64,000 nucleotides of DNA from positions 558,001-622,000 of the forward strand of contig NZ_CP027229.1 of NCBI RefSeq assembly GCF_002999135.1, given 5' to 3'. The translations under genes were made by a program, and so were the position numbers. Below, one piece after another: positions 8,819-17,798 of this stretch. The notes below the pieces were generated by a model. It saw nothing but the letters and a program-made list of their open reading frames with translations, was not told where the DNA came from and searched no databases. Within the stretch, counting starts at the first letter, position 1. Every line of letters begins with the position of its first letter. This stretch comes from Capnocytophaga sp. oral taxon 878 (GTDB lineage Bacteria; Bacteroidota; Bacteroidia; Flavobacteriales; Flavobacteriaceae).

Positions 8819-10174
8819 TTAAAAAGTTTTATTGTATAGTATTCTTAACTGATTATGCACAATTGTATTTTGCTTAAGCAGCTCTATGATTTCAGCCCCA
8901 CTGTGCTGAGGAAATTTGGTTTTTAGAGCTACTACAAAAGCGCTTACTATGGGAGCTGAAAAACTAGTGCCTTGTGTAATTTCGGTAGTATTACCACTAT
9001 GGGCTACTTTTACATTTACACCCTGAGCATATAGTGTAGTTAATGCTCCGTAATTGGAGAAATCAGTTTTTTGGTTGTGTTCATTTACAGCTCCTACTTT
9101 TATAGTGGTTTCGGCACGTTGTAGGGGGTCGAAGCCTGTGAGCACATTATCATTACCGGCAGCTAATACTATTACAGTTTTGTTCTTTTCGCAATAGTTA
9201 AAAAGTTCTTTCCAGAAACTTTCTTCATCTTTAGCTCCGTTTTTTATAAAATCTTGCTGATATTGTAAAGATAATTCGTCAAAGCCCTCTAAGTTGGCTC
9301 CTAATGAGAGATTGATTACATCGGCTTTGTTTTTCACTGCATATAATATGGCTTTGATGATATAGGTTGAACTCATAAAGCCATTGGCATCGGCTACTTT
9401 TATAGGAATGAGCTGTGCCGAGGGTACGATGCCTTGTATATCATTATAACGATTACCTACAATAATACCTGCTACTGCTGTGCCGTGGTTTTTAGCTGAG
9501 GGGCGTACATCGGTACTGTTATTGGTAGCGTTATAGGGTTTTAGATATTTGCCTGCCAATGAAGGGTGTTGTAAATCAAAACCATTATCGATAACTGCAA
9601 CTGTAATGTTTTTGGCATTGATATTCCTAAGAGGGTATAAGTTTTCGGTGTGCATATACTTGTTATTGGCATCGGGGGCGGCAGCAGTTTTGTCGAACAG
9701 AGCTTCGTCCCATACCAAAACGTCATAGGAAGCCATTTCGGTTTTTACTTTCTTTTTAAAATTTTCACGTAGCGAATCGGCTACTTTGAATTGCATATAG
9801 TTAATGGTGCTATCTACATAATTAATACGGTATTGAGTAGTATCAAATTTCTGTGAAAAATCAGTAATAAAGCGAGGGGTACGGTACAAAGTATCCTTGA
9901 TAGCTACATTTAGTATATCGGATACTATTTCGCGTTTGCTAATTGTATCGATAATAATCCTATTACGGTTAATAGGTTTTACGATGTAGTAATTACCTGG
10001 TAGAGGTAGGCCTACTGCTCCGCCTTGTGGCAGAGCAGGTGTATTGGCATACTGCTGTAAAGGCTTATGCTGGGTGAGTTTGTAATTTTTAATTACAAAA
10101 TACCAAAAAGCGATACTTGCCAGTAACATAAGCATTAGCACCAAGTAATAATGAAAAGGATATTTGTTTTTCAT
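8819..10174 (-). CDS. Membrane-anchored subtilisin-family (S8) serine protease
   Basis: 451 residues. An N-terminal anchor lies at about 9-28 with a positive cytosolic end, so the protease domain should be periplasmic. The S8 catalytic set is complete: Asp196 in VAVIDNGFD, His230 in NHGTAVAGI, oxyanion Asn341 in AAGNDN and Ser404 in GTSFSAPI. Residues 35-185 form a long non-catalytic region of unknown fold. There is no cleavable signal peptide and no clear inhibitor prodomain. The protease is preceded by a 180-bp gap that holds an 11-bp repeat array, the only long gap in the cluster. A dedicated protease inside an NTPase locus suggests an effector or processing role; the substrate is unknown. 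Confidence 0.85.
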   Translation of the reverse strand: MKNKYPFHYYLVLMLMLLASIAFWYFVIKNYKLTQHKPLQQYANTPALPQGGAVGLPLPGNYYIVKPINRNRIIIDTISKREIVSDILNVAIKDTLYRTPRFITDFSQKFDTTQYRINYVDSTINYMQFKVADSLRENFKKKVKTEMASYDVLVWDEALFDKTAAAPDANNKYMHTENLYPLRNINAKNITVAVIDNGFDLQHPSLAGKYLKPYNATNNSTDVRPSAKNHGTAVAGIIVGNRYNDIQGIVPSAQLIPIKVADANGFMSSTYIIKAILYAVKNKADVINLSLGANLEGFDELSLQYQQDFIKNGAKDEESFWKELFNYCEKNKTVIVLAAGNDNVLTGFDPLQRAETTIKVGAVNEHNQKTDFSNYGALTTLYAQGVNVKVAHSGNTTEITQGTSFSAPIVSAFVVALKTKFPQHSGAEIIELLKQNTIVHNQLRILYNKTF

Positions 10175-10219
10175 ATAAATTTAATTAGTAAATGTGTCAT
10201 TTTTTATTTTTTGGGATAC

Positions 10220-10284
10220 CTGATTGGCTCATCAACTATCCTTCGTTTATAGTTCGTTTATCCTTCGTTATTCGTTCGTTCATC
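10220..10284 (-). repeat. Interspersed 11-bp-unit repeat element, copy 1
   Basis: Four tandem 11-bp units occupy 10237-10280. On the minus strand they read AACGAACGAAT, AACGAAGGATA, AACGAACTATA, AACGAAGGATA, followed by a degenerate tail (about 10220-10236). It lies inside the Srf-like locus, 62 bp upstream of the subtilase start and 71 bp downstream of the preceding stop. The same element occurs six more times in this window, always intergenic. Confidence 0.85.
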
Positions 10285-10354
10285 AAGTAGTATAATTATT
10301 TGGTGAGTGTAATTGTTGTTTTAGATTCTTTAAGCTTGGGTGAGGGCAAGAAAG

Positions 10355-10852
10355 TTATTGAGGGCAATTAAGCTGGTATTCCCATTCGGTTTGGGTATCG
10401 GGACCATATACTTCGACAATGCACTCTTGGGGTTTACCTTGTGTGGCGGAGTAATTAAACTCTAAGAAGCCTTCTCCACTTACTAAATCTTTTGTAGAGG
10501 CTACTATTTTGTTATCATAAAAAACAGTAAGCCTATCGGCAACAGTGTACATTTCATACCAGATTACGACCTTACCAGAAGTGCTGCCTAATCGGTGTGT
10601 GGTTATGGTACGCCCATAGCCTCCTGAATTTACTTCGGAATTACAATCGACTACTGCTGGTGGGGTAGGAGTGGAAGGATCGGCTACGGCACTAGGAGGA
10701 GGTGTTTGTGTTTGCTGTTGAGGTGAGGTGGGGGAGGGGTAAGCATTTTTGCACTGAGGTTCCCACAATATAGCATATATAAGCAGACCTAATAACAAGA
10801 AAAAGAGTAGGTAGTACAACCACCAATATCGGTAAAAGAAACGGTTTTTCAT
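10355..10852 (-). CDS. Single-pass protein with Pro-rich stalk and beta-rich outer domain
   Basis: 165 residues. A transmembrane helix lies at about 12-30 (LYYLLFFLLLGLLIYAIL). A Pro/Thr/Gln-rich stalk follows at about 38-68, and then a domain of about 95 residues that looks beta-rich (YGRTITTHRLGSTSGKVVIW, and later SGEGFLEFNY and CIVEVYG). Cys70 and Cys163 bracket this domain and could form a disulfide, which fits a periplasmic location. A carbohydrate-binding or protein-binding beta-sandwich is possible but not recognised. The gene starts 3 bp after the stop of the SrfA-like gene. It is the last gene before the 180-bp gap. Confidence 0.65.
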   Translation of the reverse strand: MKNRFFYRYWWLYYLLFFLLLGLLIYAILWEPQCKNAYPSPTSPQQQTQTPPPSAVADPSTPTPPAVVDCNSEVNSGGYGRTITTHRLGSTSGKVVIWYEMYTVADRLTVFYDNKIVASTKDLVSGEGFLEFNYSATQGKPQECIVEVYGPDTQTEWEYQLNCPQ

Positions 10853-10855
10853 AGC

Positions 10856-11584
10856 TTAATAGATAAGAGATTTATAGAAAAAGGTAAGGCATATAAGCAC
10901 CAAAAGTAACACTAATAGCCATCCATAAATAGCAGCAAACTCTTTGAGGAACCCTAAAAATGATTTTTTAGGAGTAGGTATTGTTATAGGCTCGGGCTCA
11001 ATAGGAAGAGGTTCTTCTTCAATAATTTCTTCCTCTTCGGGTAGAGGTTCATCCATAGGAGTAGGCTCTTCGGCTATAGGTGTAATGGGTTCTTGGGGTA
11101 TAGGAGTAGGATCTGTAGGAAGGATTTCTGCGGTAGGAGTTATTTCAGCTTCTTCTTCTATTATATTAGGACGCTTGATTTGGTCATTTTTAAATGCCCA
11201 CCCCCATACAATGCATAGGTCATTACCATTGCTAAAAAGCTTATTATCTTGCTGATGAAATACTTTAGCTAATAAGCCAGCCCAATTACGATCATTAGGA
11301 TCGGCACTTTGTGATAGGCTATTGATGTGGTTTTGGAGTTCGTCCTTAAAGGCAAAGTATTTGCGTTGGGTTTGCACATCTATAGTTTCTTGCAAATTAT
11401 TATAAGGTGAATACCAATCAACAGTGTAGTTTTGGAGTATAGGTTTAGCAAGTATGTTTTTGTAAGCCCCAGAGAAGCGAGTGCGTACAAAGTTATTCAC
11501 CAATTCATAAGTATTGAAAAGGTGCTTGTTGTCGTGTGAAATAGGTATGAAACTATCAGTTGAGAGAGAATAAAACTTTTTCAT
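10856..11584 (-). CDS. SrfA-like tail-anchored membrane protein
   Basis: 242 residues from the ATG at 11584 (a TTG three bases upstream is less likely). The N-terminal domain (about 1-135) has a DWYSPYNN motif near 55-62 and a CIVWGWAF end. From memory this matches the N-terminal pattern of enterobacterial SrfA (a DWYAP motif and a similar W-G-containing end), which lies beside srfB and srfC. A Glu/Pro-rich linker of about 70 residues follows, then a C-terminal helix at about 218-237 with a short tail, so the globular part is cytosolic. The start overlaps the srfC end by 29 bp, which indicates translational coupling. SrfA assignment is moderate; a search of the N-terminal domain would settle it. 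Confidence 0.6.
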   Translation of the reverse strand: MKKFYSLSTDSFIPISHDNKHLFNTYELVNNFVRTRFSGAYKNILAKPILQNYTVDWYSPYNNLQETIDVQTQRKYFAFKDELQNHINSLSQSADPNDRNWAGLLAKVFHQQDNKLFSNGNDLCIVWGWAFKNDQIKRPNIIEEEAEITPTAEILPTDPTPIPQEPITPIAEEPTPMDEPLPEEEEIIEEEPLPIEPEPITIPTPKKSFLGFLKEFAAIYGWLLVLLLVLICLTFFYKSLIY

Positions 11585-14345
11585 CAAAATTTGTATATTG
11601 CTCTAAAAGAGCTTTAAGAGTATTGTTTTCAGTTTCGTTATAATTAACAAACCCACTATTGATAAGCAGTGAAATGCGGAGTAACTCCATCCATCGGTTA
11701 TACTTCTCGAGGGCAATGGTATTCACATCCATTTTAGTATTGTCGAAAAGGGCAGCAATGGTATTATCATCAGTCATATTCTCGCGCAAGAAATAAGCAT
11801 GAGGTTTGTCTTTTAGCATTTCTTTAATTTCACGAGCCTCATCATTACTGATAAACTGCATATCAAAATTATAGATAATATCATTTAGTAATAAGGCAAA
11901 AGTTTCAGCCATAAACACTTCTTCACCTTGTATACCCTTAATTTCAGAAACCATATTGTCAAACACTTTTACTAATTTATCTACTATATTGCGCTTTTTG
12001 ATAATGGTTTGGTAGTGCTCGGTAATAGCTTCAATATTACTTTTGGTAATGTTATACTGAGTAAATTCGGTAAAAGGATTGTTAGTTAACTGTTTGCGCC
12101 AAGTCTCTAACATTAGTTCGGTATAGTGTTCAGCTTTAGTTTTGGTTTTGGCAGGAGTAAATAAATCACTTATTTTAATGTTGTATATTTCTAATTGTTT
12201 TTCTACCTCTTCCTTGCTACTAAGCCACATATTAGTTTTAAGGATATTTACTACTTCTTCTTCGGTAGTAGCATTCTGTAATTCTGGGTATTGTGTGAAA
12301 AGAATTGCAGCATCACTTAAATTGTTGTGTGTTTCTTCTTCTACATCAATAATAAGATGCTCATTTAGCAGATTGTATAGCTGAATAGGAGTAACACTTA
12401 GTTGCTCAATAAACTTATTAAACAATGAAAAATCAAGAGTAAGAGCCCTATTAAACTGTAATTGAAACTGGGTTACTAACTGCATATTCTTGTTACGCAT
12501 AGCTTGTACGTCATCAGTATGCAAGTATTTGTTAAGTACAGTTTTAAGCTGCAGAAGAGTTTCATTCAGTATTGCAATATAGTGATTTATTTTAATAAAA
12601 TTATTTGATACTTTTTCTAAGTTTTCAACTATAAGTTGTGAGCCATCAGCATTTGTTTGGGCTGCGGCATCCCAAGCAGCTTCGGGAGTGTCAAAATGTT
12701 TCTTTACAAAATCAAATTCTATAAATGATTTGCGTAGGGCATTCATAAAGTCCACTCTGTCAGGACGCAATTCTGTTTCTTCTTTTTCAGTTTCAAAACC
12801 ATTAAAAGTATGCTTAGAGTAATTAAAATCCCTTAGCAAATACATATTCTTAAAACAAGGTGATTGTAATGCCCAATGGGTATGCCAATTACGTGATTTA
12901 GTAACTATCTCTCCCTCAAATATAGCATTAAAGCGTGCTATCCACTTGTGGTTAAGAGCAGTGTAGTCGTTTAAATAATTGTTATCAGCTCCATCTTTGT
13001 AATATAGCTGTTCATTAAAGAAAGTATATATTACAAACAAAGGAGGTATTGAAGCATTGGCTAAAGTAAGGCTGCGTTGCTCTTGGGTTTCTCCTATATT
13101 CTTGCTTATCCAGTTAAATAGCAAATATGAGAGCTCATTAACTTCTAATTGCTTATCATTATTGCAGAACAGTAGGTTATTGATGCTATAGTCGTCAGAA
13201 TAACGGTTAAATAAATATGACACTTTACCCCGTATAAGCATCTGCTTTTGGTTATCTTCATTAGCTATACCTGCCTCTTCAATAGCCAATCTGGTACGAG
13301 CTCCAGGAAAATCTAATAGATCTGAGTTTTGTAGGAATCGTTTGCTATGGACTAAGCCCTCAGGTATTGAGAAAATGAGTTCCATAATAAGTACTGATAA
13401 ATAATTTATATCAATACTTACCTCATTACCTATAGCAGTTTTTACTATAGTTTCATCATGTACTTTTTCTAATTGCTTGATACGTTCTACATCTAAAATA
13501 CCCCCTTGTTCACGCAATACAGTGTCAAATTTTAGGTAAGCTTCTGTAGCGTAGCTAAGTTTGTGTAGTTTTTCAATAATAGAATTGAAAATCTGAGTAA
13601 GGTGTTCGTTTTTATTCCATAATACTTCAAAAATACCACTCCACTGTGTGTAGTCAAATTGAGCAATGATTTTAGCAATACGTTGAAAAAAGCGTGTTTC
13701 AACCAATCCCTCAAATAATATGGTATGCTTAGAGAGGTGGTGGTCAAAATATTCTTTAATTTCTAAAATATCAAACTCAGTAAGGTGTTCTTGTTGTATT
13801 GCAGCACTTTGCAACTCATATCGCTTGATATGAGCCTCTAGATCCCGTTTGCTAATAAAAGTTGTAATCTTCTTAAGGTCTAAGAAAAAAGCATCAAGTA
13901 TAATGATAAGAATGTCCTTAGCGTTTAGCAGTTTTACTTTTACTGGAAACTCAGAGTATTTCACCTCTTGTTTGATAGTGAATCGGGTTACCAATCCTGT
14001 ACTTTCTTTACCACCAGCAGGATTTATATGTTGCAAAAAATCGTATGCAGTACTACCATTCTGTATTTCAAAAGGGTTCTTCTCTGTGCTCAGTAGGTTT
14101 TTAATAAGGTATGATTTTCCTACTTGGCTAGCACCGAATAGTGCCATTACTGGTTTAGAATCTATATTCTGCAGTATCTTATTAAAAGTATTAACAGCTC
14201 CTTTTAGTTGTAGCAACACTTCATTGCGGTCTTCGTATTTTAGGTTTCTCTCTACCCACTCCACAGTTGTATGTACCAAGTGTTTTTTTTGCTGAATAAA
14301 ACTCTTGATTACCTCTATATCTTGTTGCGAATAATTGCTTCTCAT
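11556..14345 (-). CDS. srfC: SrfC-like dynamin-family GTPase (putative virulence factor family)
   Basis: 929 residues, cytosolic, no signal peptide or membrane helix. The P-loop is GASQVGKS (71-78). It is followed by the HINPAGGKESTGLVTRF segment (106-122) that is characteristic of the SrfC family, with the switch Thr in STGLVT. Switch II is DFPG (345-348). The remaining 550 residues are helical, as in dynamin-like proteins. SrfC was named in Salmonella as a gene controlled by the SsrB regulator; its biochemical role is not established. It begins 2 bp after the srfB stop, so SrfB and SrfC are probably made in fixed ratio. It is longer than the enterobacterial members that I recall. Confidence 0.8.
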   Translation of the reverse strand: MRSNYSQQDIEVIKSFIQQKKHLVHTTVEWVERNLKYEDRNEVLLQLKGAVNTFNKILQNIDSKPVMALFGASQVGKSYLIKNLLSTEKNPFEIQNGSTAYDFLQHINPAGGKESTGLVTRFTIKQEVKYSEFPVKVKLLNAKDILIIILDAFFLDLKKITTFISKRDLEAHIKRYELQSAAIQQEHLTEFDILEIKEYFDHHLSKHTILFEGLVETRFFQRIAKIIAQFDYTQWSGIFEVLWNKNEHLTQIFNSIIEKLHKLSYATEAYLKFDTVLREQGGILDVERIKQLEKVHDETIVKTAIGNEVSIDINYLSVLIMELIFSIPEGLVHSKRFLQNSDLLDFPGARTRLAIEEAGIANEDNQKQMLIRGKVSYLFNRYSDDYSINNLLFCNNDKQLEVNELSYLLFNWISKNIGETQEQRSLTLANASIPPLFVIYTFFNEQLYYKDGADNNYLNDYTALNHKWIARFNAIFEGEIVTKSRNWHTHWALQSPCFKNMYLLRDFNYSKHTFNGFETEKEETELRPDRVDFMNALRKSFIEFDFVKKHFDTPEAAWDAAAQTNADGSQLIVENLEKVSNNFIKINHYIAILNETLLQLKTVLNKYLHTDDVQAMRNKNMQLVTQFQLQFNRALTLDFSLFNKFIEQLSVTPIQLYNLLNEHLIIDVEEETHNNLSDAAILFTQYPELQNATTEEEVVNILKTNMWLSSKEEVEKQLEIYNIKISDLFTPAKTKTKAEHYTELMLETWRKQLTNNPFTEFTQYNITKSNIEAITEHYQTIIKKRNIVDKLVKVFDNMVSEIKGIQGEEVFMAETFALLLNDIIYNFDMQFISNDEAREIKEMLKDKPHAYFLRENMTDDNTIAALFDNTKMDVNTIALEKYNRWMELLRISLLINSGFVNYNETENNTLKALLEQYTNFDEKVLFSLN

Positions 14346-14347
14346 TG

Positions 14348-17300
14348 CTATTTAACATTTAGGATAAACTCACACTTATCTAGCCAATACCCCTTTTCAT
14401 CTTCAAGGGTTTGGTAATGTATCTTAAAGTATTTATTAGGCTTTTCATTGCCTTCGGAGTCTTCTACACTCTCTACTCTAATTTCTTCCTTGCTCTCGTC
14501 ATAAGGGCGTTCCAAACGCGTTTTAAGAGGCAGATTCTGCCTTATAGCATTCTTTTCTACCTCTATTTGTCTCTGTATATAATCTTCCGTTTGCCCACTA
14601 TATTTGCGTCTTACATTAACACCTACCTCTGCCTCGTCTATCCTAATACTGTACAAGTTTGAGTAGGGGTAGTTTTTTGATAAATACTTAGAATAGCCGA
14701 AATAAAAAGGCAAAGAGCTTACTATCAGTTCGCTTTCATTCCTCTTAGGACTCAATATCATCTCTTTCTCGCTGTTGTTAGTGCGTACTATATAATCAGC
14801 CGTTGAAATCAGTTTTTCCTTAACTTCTTTTATGTCAATCTTTAAATCAGGTATTTTGAATAGCTTTCCTGCCATAAGGGCAACAATAGCCCCTACGCTT
14901 ACCACTGTCTTAGGGTCATTAATAAAGCCGTTGCCATCAGCAAAAGGATACCAACGCCCTACCCAATAAGTATTTAGGTTTATAAGATTTTGAGGTGAAA
15001 TAGTAAGGTATTTTTTAAACAGACTTTCAAAACTATTTAACGATGCTGGTTTGCCTGATAATACTACAAAATCACACTGATATTGATTGAACACCACACA
15101 TATTTGCCTAATAAGCGTATCAAATACCGAGGCTACTATCGTATTTACTTTTTCAGCACTTAGCTTCCAGCGTATGTCTAAAAGGCTAAATCCAAAATGA
15201 TTCTCAAAATATTTCAGCATCTCTGTATTCTGGAATTTGCGGCCTATAAGTTCTTCAAAAGTCTTTTCAGGGGCAGGTTCTTCTACCTTATTAGCTTGTT
15301 TGATGTATGCCAAAGCTATTGGTATTGCTACTTGATGCACAAAGGCTTGCCGTATCACTCGCCCTTTATAGCTGATATTATTAGCATCCTCACCAAAAAA
15401 GTTATTTAATCGTTCCGATATATTAGTTATCCCCTGTTGTAATCCATAGTTCTGAATCACACCAGTACAACCTTTATCTTCAGGGGTTTTAATTTCACCT
15501 TCAATAATAATTTTCTGTATTAAGTCTTTTAGTAGGTCATCACCTGCAAACTTAAAACTGTCCCAAAACAGTGGGGTAGGGGTAAGCAAATCCGTGTCCT
15601 TCCCTTTTTCTTCCAACTGATACTGGTTAATCAGTATGTCAGTAGTACCAGCCCCTATATCTACCGAAGCTACTTTAAATGTATTCTTGCCCTTAAATAG
15701 GTAATTGTCAATCACATAATTATTACCTTTTAGTTTCTTTACAATCAAACTGTAAAGAAAAACAAGTTGGCAGCAAGTAGCCTCATCGTATGTCCAATCA
15801 GTACGCTCTTCTAACTGCGAGAGGCTTTTCTTGATATCATTAGTACTAGGAATTATTTCAGGCATCTCAAACCAATAATCCTCATAATTATCATCAAAAT
15901 AATAAGCTGCATAATTCTTTAATAATAAGCAAGCTTCTTCAGCAGCTTGGCGTAAGGCTACCTGTTCAGCCTGTATCATAGCCGTAGGACACGAAATCGT
16001 AATGCGTTTCAGTGTTCTTGGTACCATCATCTGTCCGTGTTCCTCCCTAAACTCGTATGAGTTTATTTGTGCTGTTGCGTGTACCAATATCTCCAAGAAT
16101 ACAAACTTCATCAGTGATTTCCGTGAGTATAAAGGTTTAGAGCCAAATATCTCATTCTTATTAACTAAATCACCATTGGTTTTTAGCTGATTGGTAATAC
16201 CATTTAGGTAAACCTTTTTTATCTTATCTTTTTCTCCTTTAGGGATAAACTCCCACTCTCTTTCAGTAGCACTATCATCCCACAAATAGCGCTTAGGACT
16301 TGAATTATAGGTCTTTAATTCATATCCCAATCTCAAATCAGTAACCGATGCATTAATAAGATGCTCCGCCTCCCAACCTATGCGTACTAAGCTCGGAACA
16401 GTAAATTTCTTATTGTCCGATATATCATTAATATCACCAAACTTCGATTCCGAAAACACTACATTCATAGGAAAAGGCTCCGCATACTCCTTATCTGGTT
16501 CAGTATAATCCTGAATGATAAGCTTCTTCACACTCTCAAAATCAAATGAGTTATCATCCCTATTCTCAAATAATAACGCACAAGTAGCCGAGTTGCCTAT
16601 ATCAATCACCAAATCCACTTCTCTTTTCTTCATTCTATCAGTAAAAAGCTGTATTTCTGGCATTTGCATTAAGCTTCCCAACCATTTTACTATCAGTAAG
16701 TACGAAGCCAAATACTGCTTGTAAGGCTTCTCATAACGCGCATCCTCATTCTTGCCATAATACACATCAGCCAAATACCCCCCTATCCAAGCCGAAGCAA
16801 AATAAGGATCTGATAAAGCATTAGCAATATTTAATACCGATTTTTCTAATTTGAAAAGATTCTCATCAATATTCAAACTCAATTGCGGACTTGTCTTATC
16901 GCTCTCATTCTGAGCCAAAAGAGTATCAACCGCAATGATAACTTTTGCTAAGTTAAATTCCTCATCACAATCGATAAATACCCTCACCCAATCCGTCGGA
17001 AATAACAAATCCTTATTAATAGCATTATCTTTAAAGTATGGCAAAGGTATCCACTTGCGCTGATAAGCCTTCAAAGCACGACGCAAATTCCCATCCTCCT
17101 CAGCTACCAATACAGGCGTAAGCTGCTGCAAATCCACCTCATCTTTAATCCTCCCATTCGCCAGCAAGTTATTTTCATATAGCTGCTGATAACGATAGTA
17201 AATAGCATCACCTCCTTGCGAATGCTTCAGCAAGGGGTCAAGCACAAACTCATCAGTATTATTGTCAAAAGGTTCGTGATAATAGATTTTATTTTCAGGC

Positions 17301-17383
17301 TGTTTTCCAAAATCCTTATCAATCTCTGTCGAGAATTTAATGTATTGGATACCAGAATTGGCAATGAGCGATATTCTTTTCAT
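14348..17383 (-). CDS. srfB: SrfB-like actin/Hsp70-fold ATPase (putative virulence factor family)
   Basis: 1011 residues from the ATG at 17383. The N-terminus ISLIANSGIQYIKF matches the SrfB family start, and a promoter at 17417-17446 lies just upstream, which rules out a TTG start at 17464. The actin-fold ATPase signatures are present: phosphate-1 DIGNSATC (261-268), phosphate-2 DIGAGTTD (575-582) and an adenosine-site SGKPAS segment (776-781). A long insert separates the first two. No membrane helix. It leads the ten-gene cluster and is coupled to srfC by a 2-bp gap. An ATP-driven switch or polymer-forming role is possible from the fold; function is otherwise unknown. Confidence 0.82.
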   Translation of the reverse strand: MKRISLIANSGIQYIKFSTEIDKDFGKQPENKIYYHEPFDNNTDEFVLDPLLKHSQGGDAIYYRYQQLYENNLLANGRIKDEVDLQQLTPVLVAEEDGNLRRALKAYQRKWIPLPYFKDNAINKDLLFPTDWVRVFIDCDEEFNLAKVIIAVDTLLAQNESDKTSPQLSLNIDENLFKLEKSVLNIANALSDPYFASAWIGGYLADVYYGKNEDARYEKPYKQYLASYLLIVKWLGSLMQMPEIQLFTDRMKKREVDLVIDIGNSATCALLFENRDDNSFDFESVKKLIIQDYTEPDKEYAEPFPMNVVFSESKFGDINDISDNKKFTVPSLVRIGWEAEHLINASVTDLRLGYELKTYNSSPKRYLWDDSATEREWEFIPKGEKDKIKKVYLNGITNQLKTNGDLVNKNEIFGSKPLYSRKSLMKFVFLEILVHATAQINSYEFREEHGQMMVPRTLKRITISCPTAMIQAEQVALRQAAEEACLLLKNYAAYYFDDNYEDYWFEMPEIIPSTNDIKKSLSQLEERTDWTYDEATCCQLVFLYSLIVKKLKGNNYVIDNYLFKGKNTFKVASVDIGAGTTDILINQYQLEEKGKDTDLLTPTPLFWDSFKFAGDDLLKDLIQKIIIEGEIKTPEDKGCTGVIQNYGLQQGITNISERLNNFFGEDANNISYKGRVIRQAFVHQVAIPIALAYIKQANKVEEPAPEKTFEELIGRKFQNTEMLKYFENHFGFSLLDIRWKLSAEKVNTIVASVFDTLIRQICVVFNQYQCDFVVLSGKPASLNSFESLFKKYLTISPQNLINLNTYWVGRWYPFADGNGFINDPKTVVSVGAIVALMAGKLFKIPDLKIDIKEVKEKLISTADYIVRTNNSEKEMILSPKRNESELIVSSLPFYFGYSKYLSKNYPYSNLYSIRIDEAEVGVNVRRKYSGQTEDYIQRQIEVEKNAIRQNLPLKTRLERPYDESKEEIRVESVEDSEGNEKPNKYFKIHYQTLEDEKGYWLDKCEFILNVK

Positions 17384-17416
17384 AAAGTGTTCAGTGTTAC
17401 TGAATAATATAGGCTG

Positions 17417-17446
17417 CAAAATTAATAAAAAAATATCAATTAACAA
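17417..17446 (-). promoter_or_regulatory. Promoter of the Srf-like locus
   Basis: On the minus strand there is a TTG (17446-17444), a 19-nt spacer, and TAATTTTG (17424-17417), matching the Bacteroidota consensus TTG-N19-TAnnTTTG. The predicted transcription start is about 25 nt upstream of the srfB ATG at 17383. Confidence 0.65.
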
Positions 17447-17610
17447 TGAAAAAAATACCCCCAAAAACTCAATTTTACCAAATTTTTACCACACTCCACA
17501 ATACCCCCAGCTACCCTCTATCCATCTTGATAAATCAACCAACAATCTTAATTAATAATTAAAGAATAATTCTAAGATGACTCTACGATCAATCTAAGAT
17601 GAATTTAGCC

Positions 17611-17698
17611 TGAACGAACGAATAACGAACGAATAACGAAGGATAAACGAACTATAAACGAAGGATAGTCATCTCACTATTGCAGCTCAGTAAGCACA
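17611..17698 (+). repeat. Interspersed 11-bp-unit repeat element, copy 2 (five units)
   Basis: Five 11-bp units at 17613-17667: AACGAACGAAT twice, then AACGAAGGATA, AACGAACTATA, AACGAAGGATA. The first unit is duplicated compared with other copies. A tail GTCATCTCACT...GCAGCTCAGTAAG (about 17668-17695) follows and is shared with copy 3. The copy lies between the srfB promoter and the divergent promoter at 17742. Confidence 0.9.
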
Positions 17699-17741
17699 TC
17701 AATACCTGCTGCCTAACCCCTGAAACCAAACAACCCTTAAC

Positions 17742-17771
17742 TTGATTATTAAAAAATATTTTGTACTTTTG
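17742..17771 (+). promoter_or_regulatory. Promoter of the secreted helical protein gene
   Basis: TTG (17742-17744), a 19-nt spacer and TACTTTTG (17764-17771): an exact Bacteroidota promoter. It sits 27 nt upstream of the ATG at 17799 and so decides that start over an in-frame TTG located inside the promoter. Confidence 0.75.
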
Positions 17772-17798
17772 CAGCACAAAATGTTAATTCTTTTTGAA

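Noticed and set aside
10237..10280. CRISPR-like array
   Set aside because: Units are only 11 bp with no spacers, and no cas genes are present; it is one copy of an interspersed element.
17384..17464. Longer srfB start at a TTG (27 extra residues, hydrophobic)
   Set aside because: A consensus promoter at 17417-17446 lies inside the extension, and the ATG at 17383 matches the family N-terminus.
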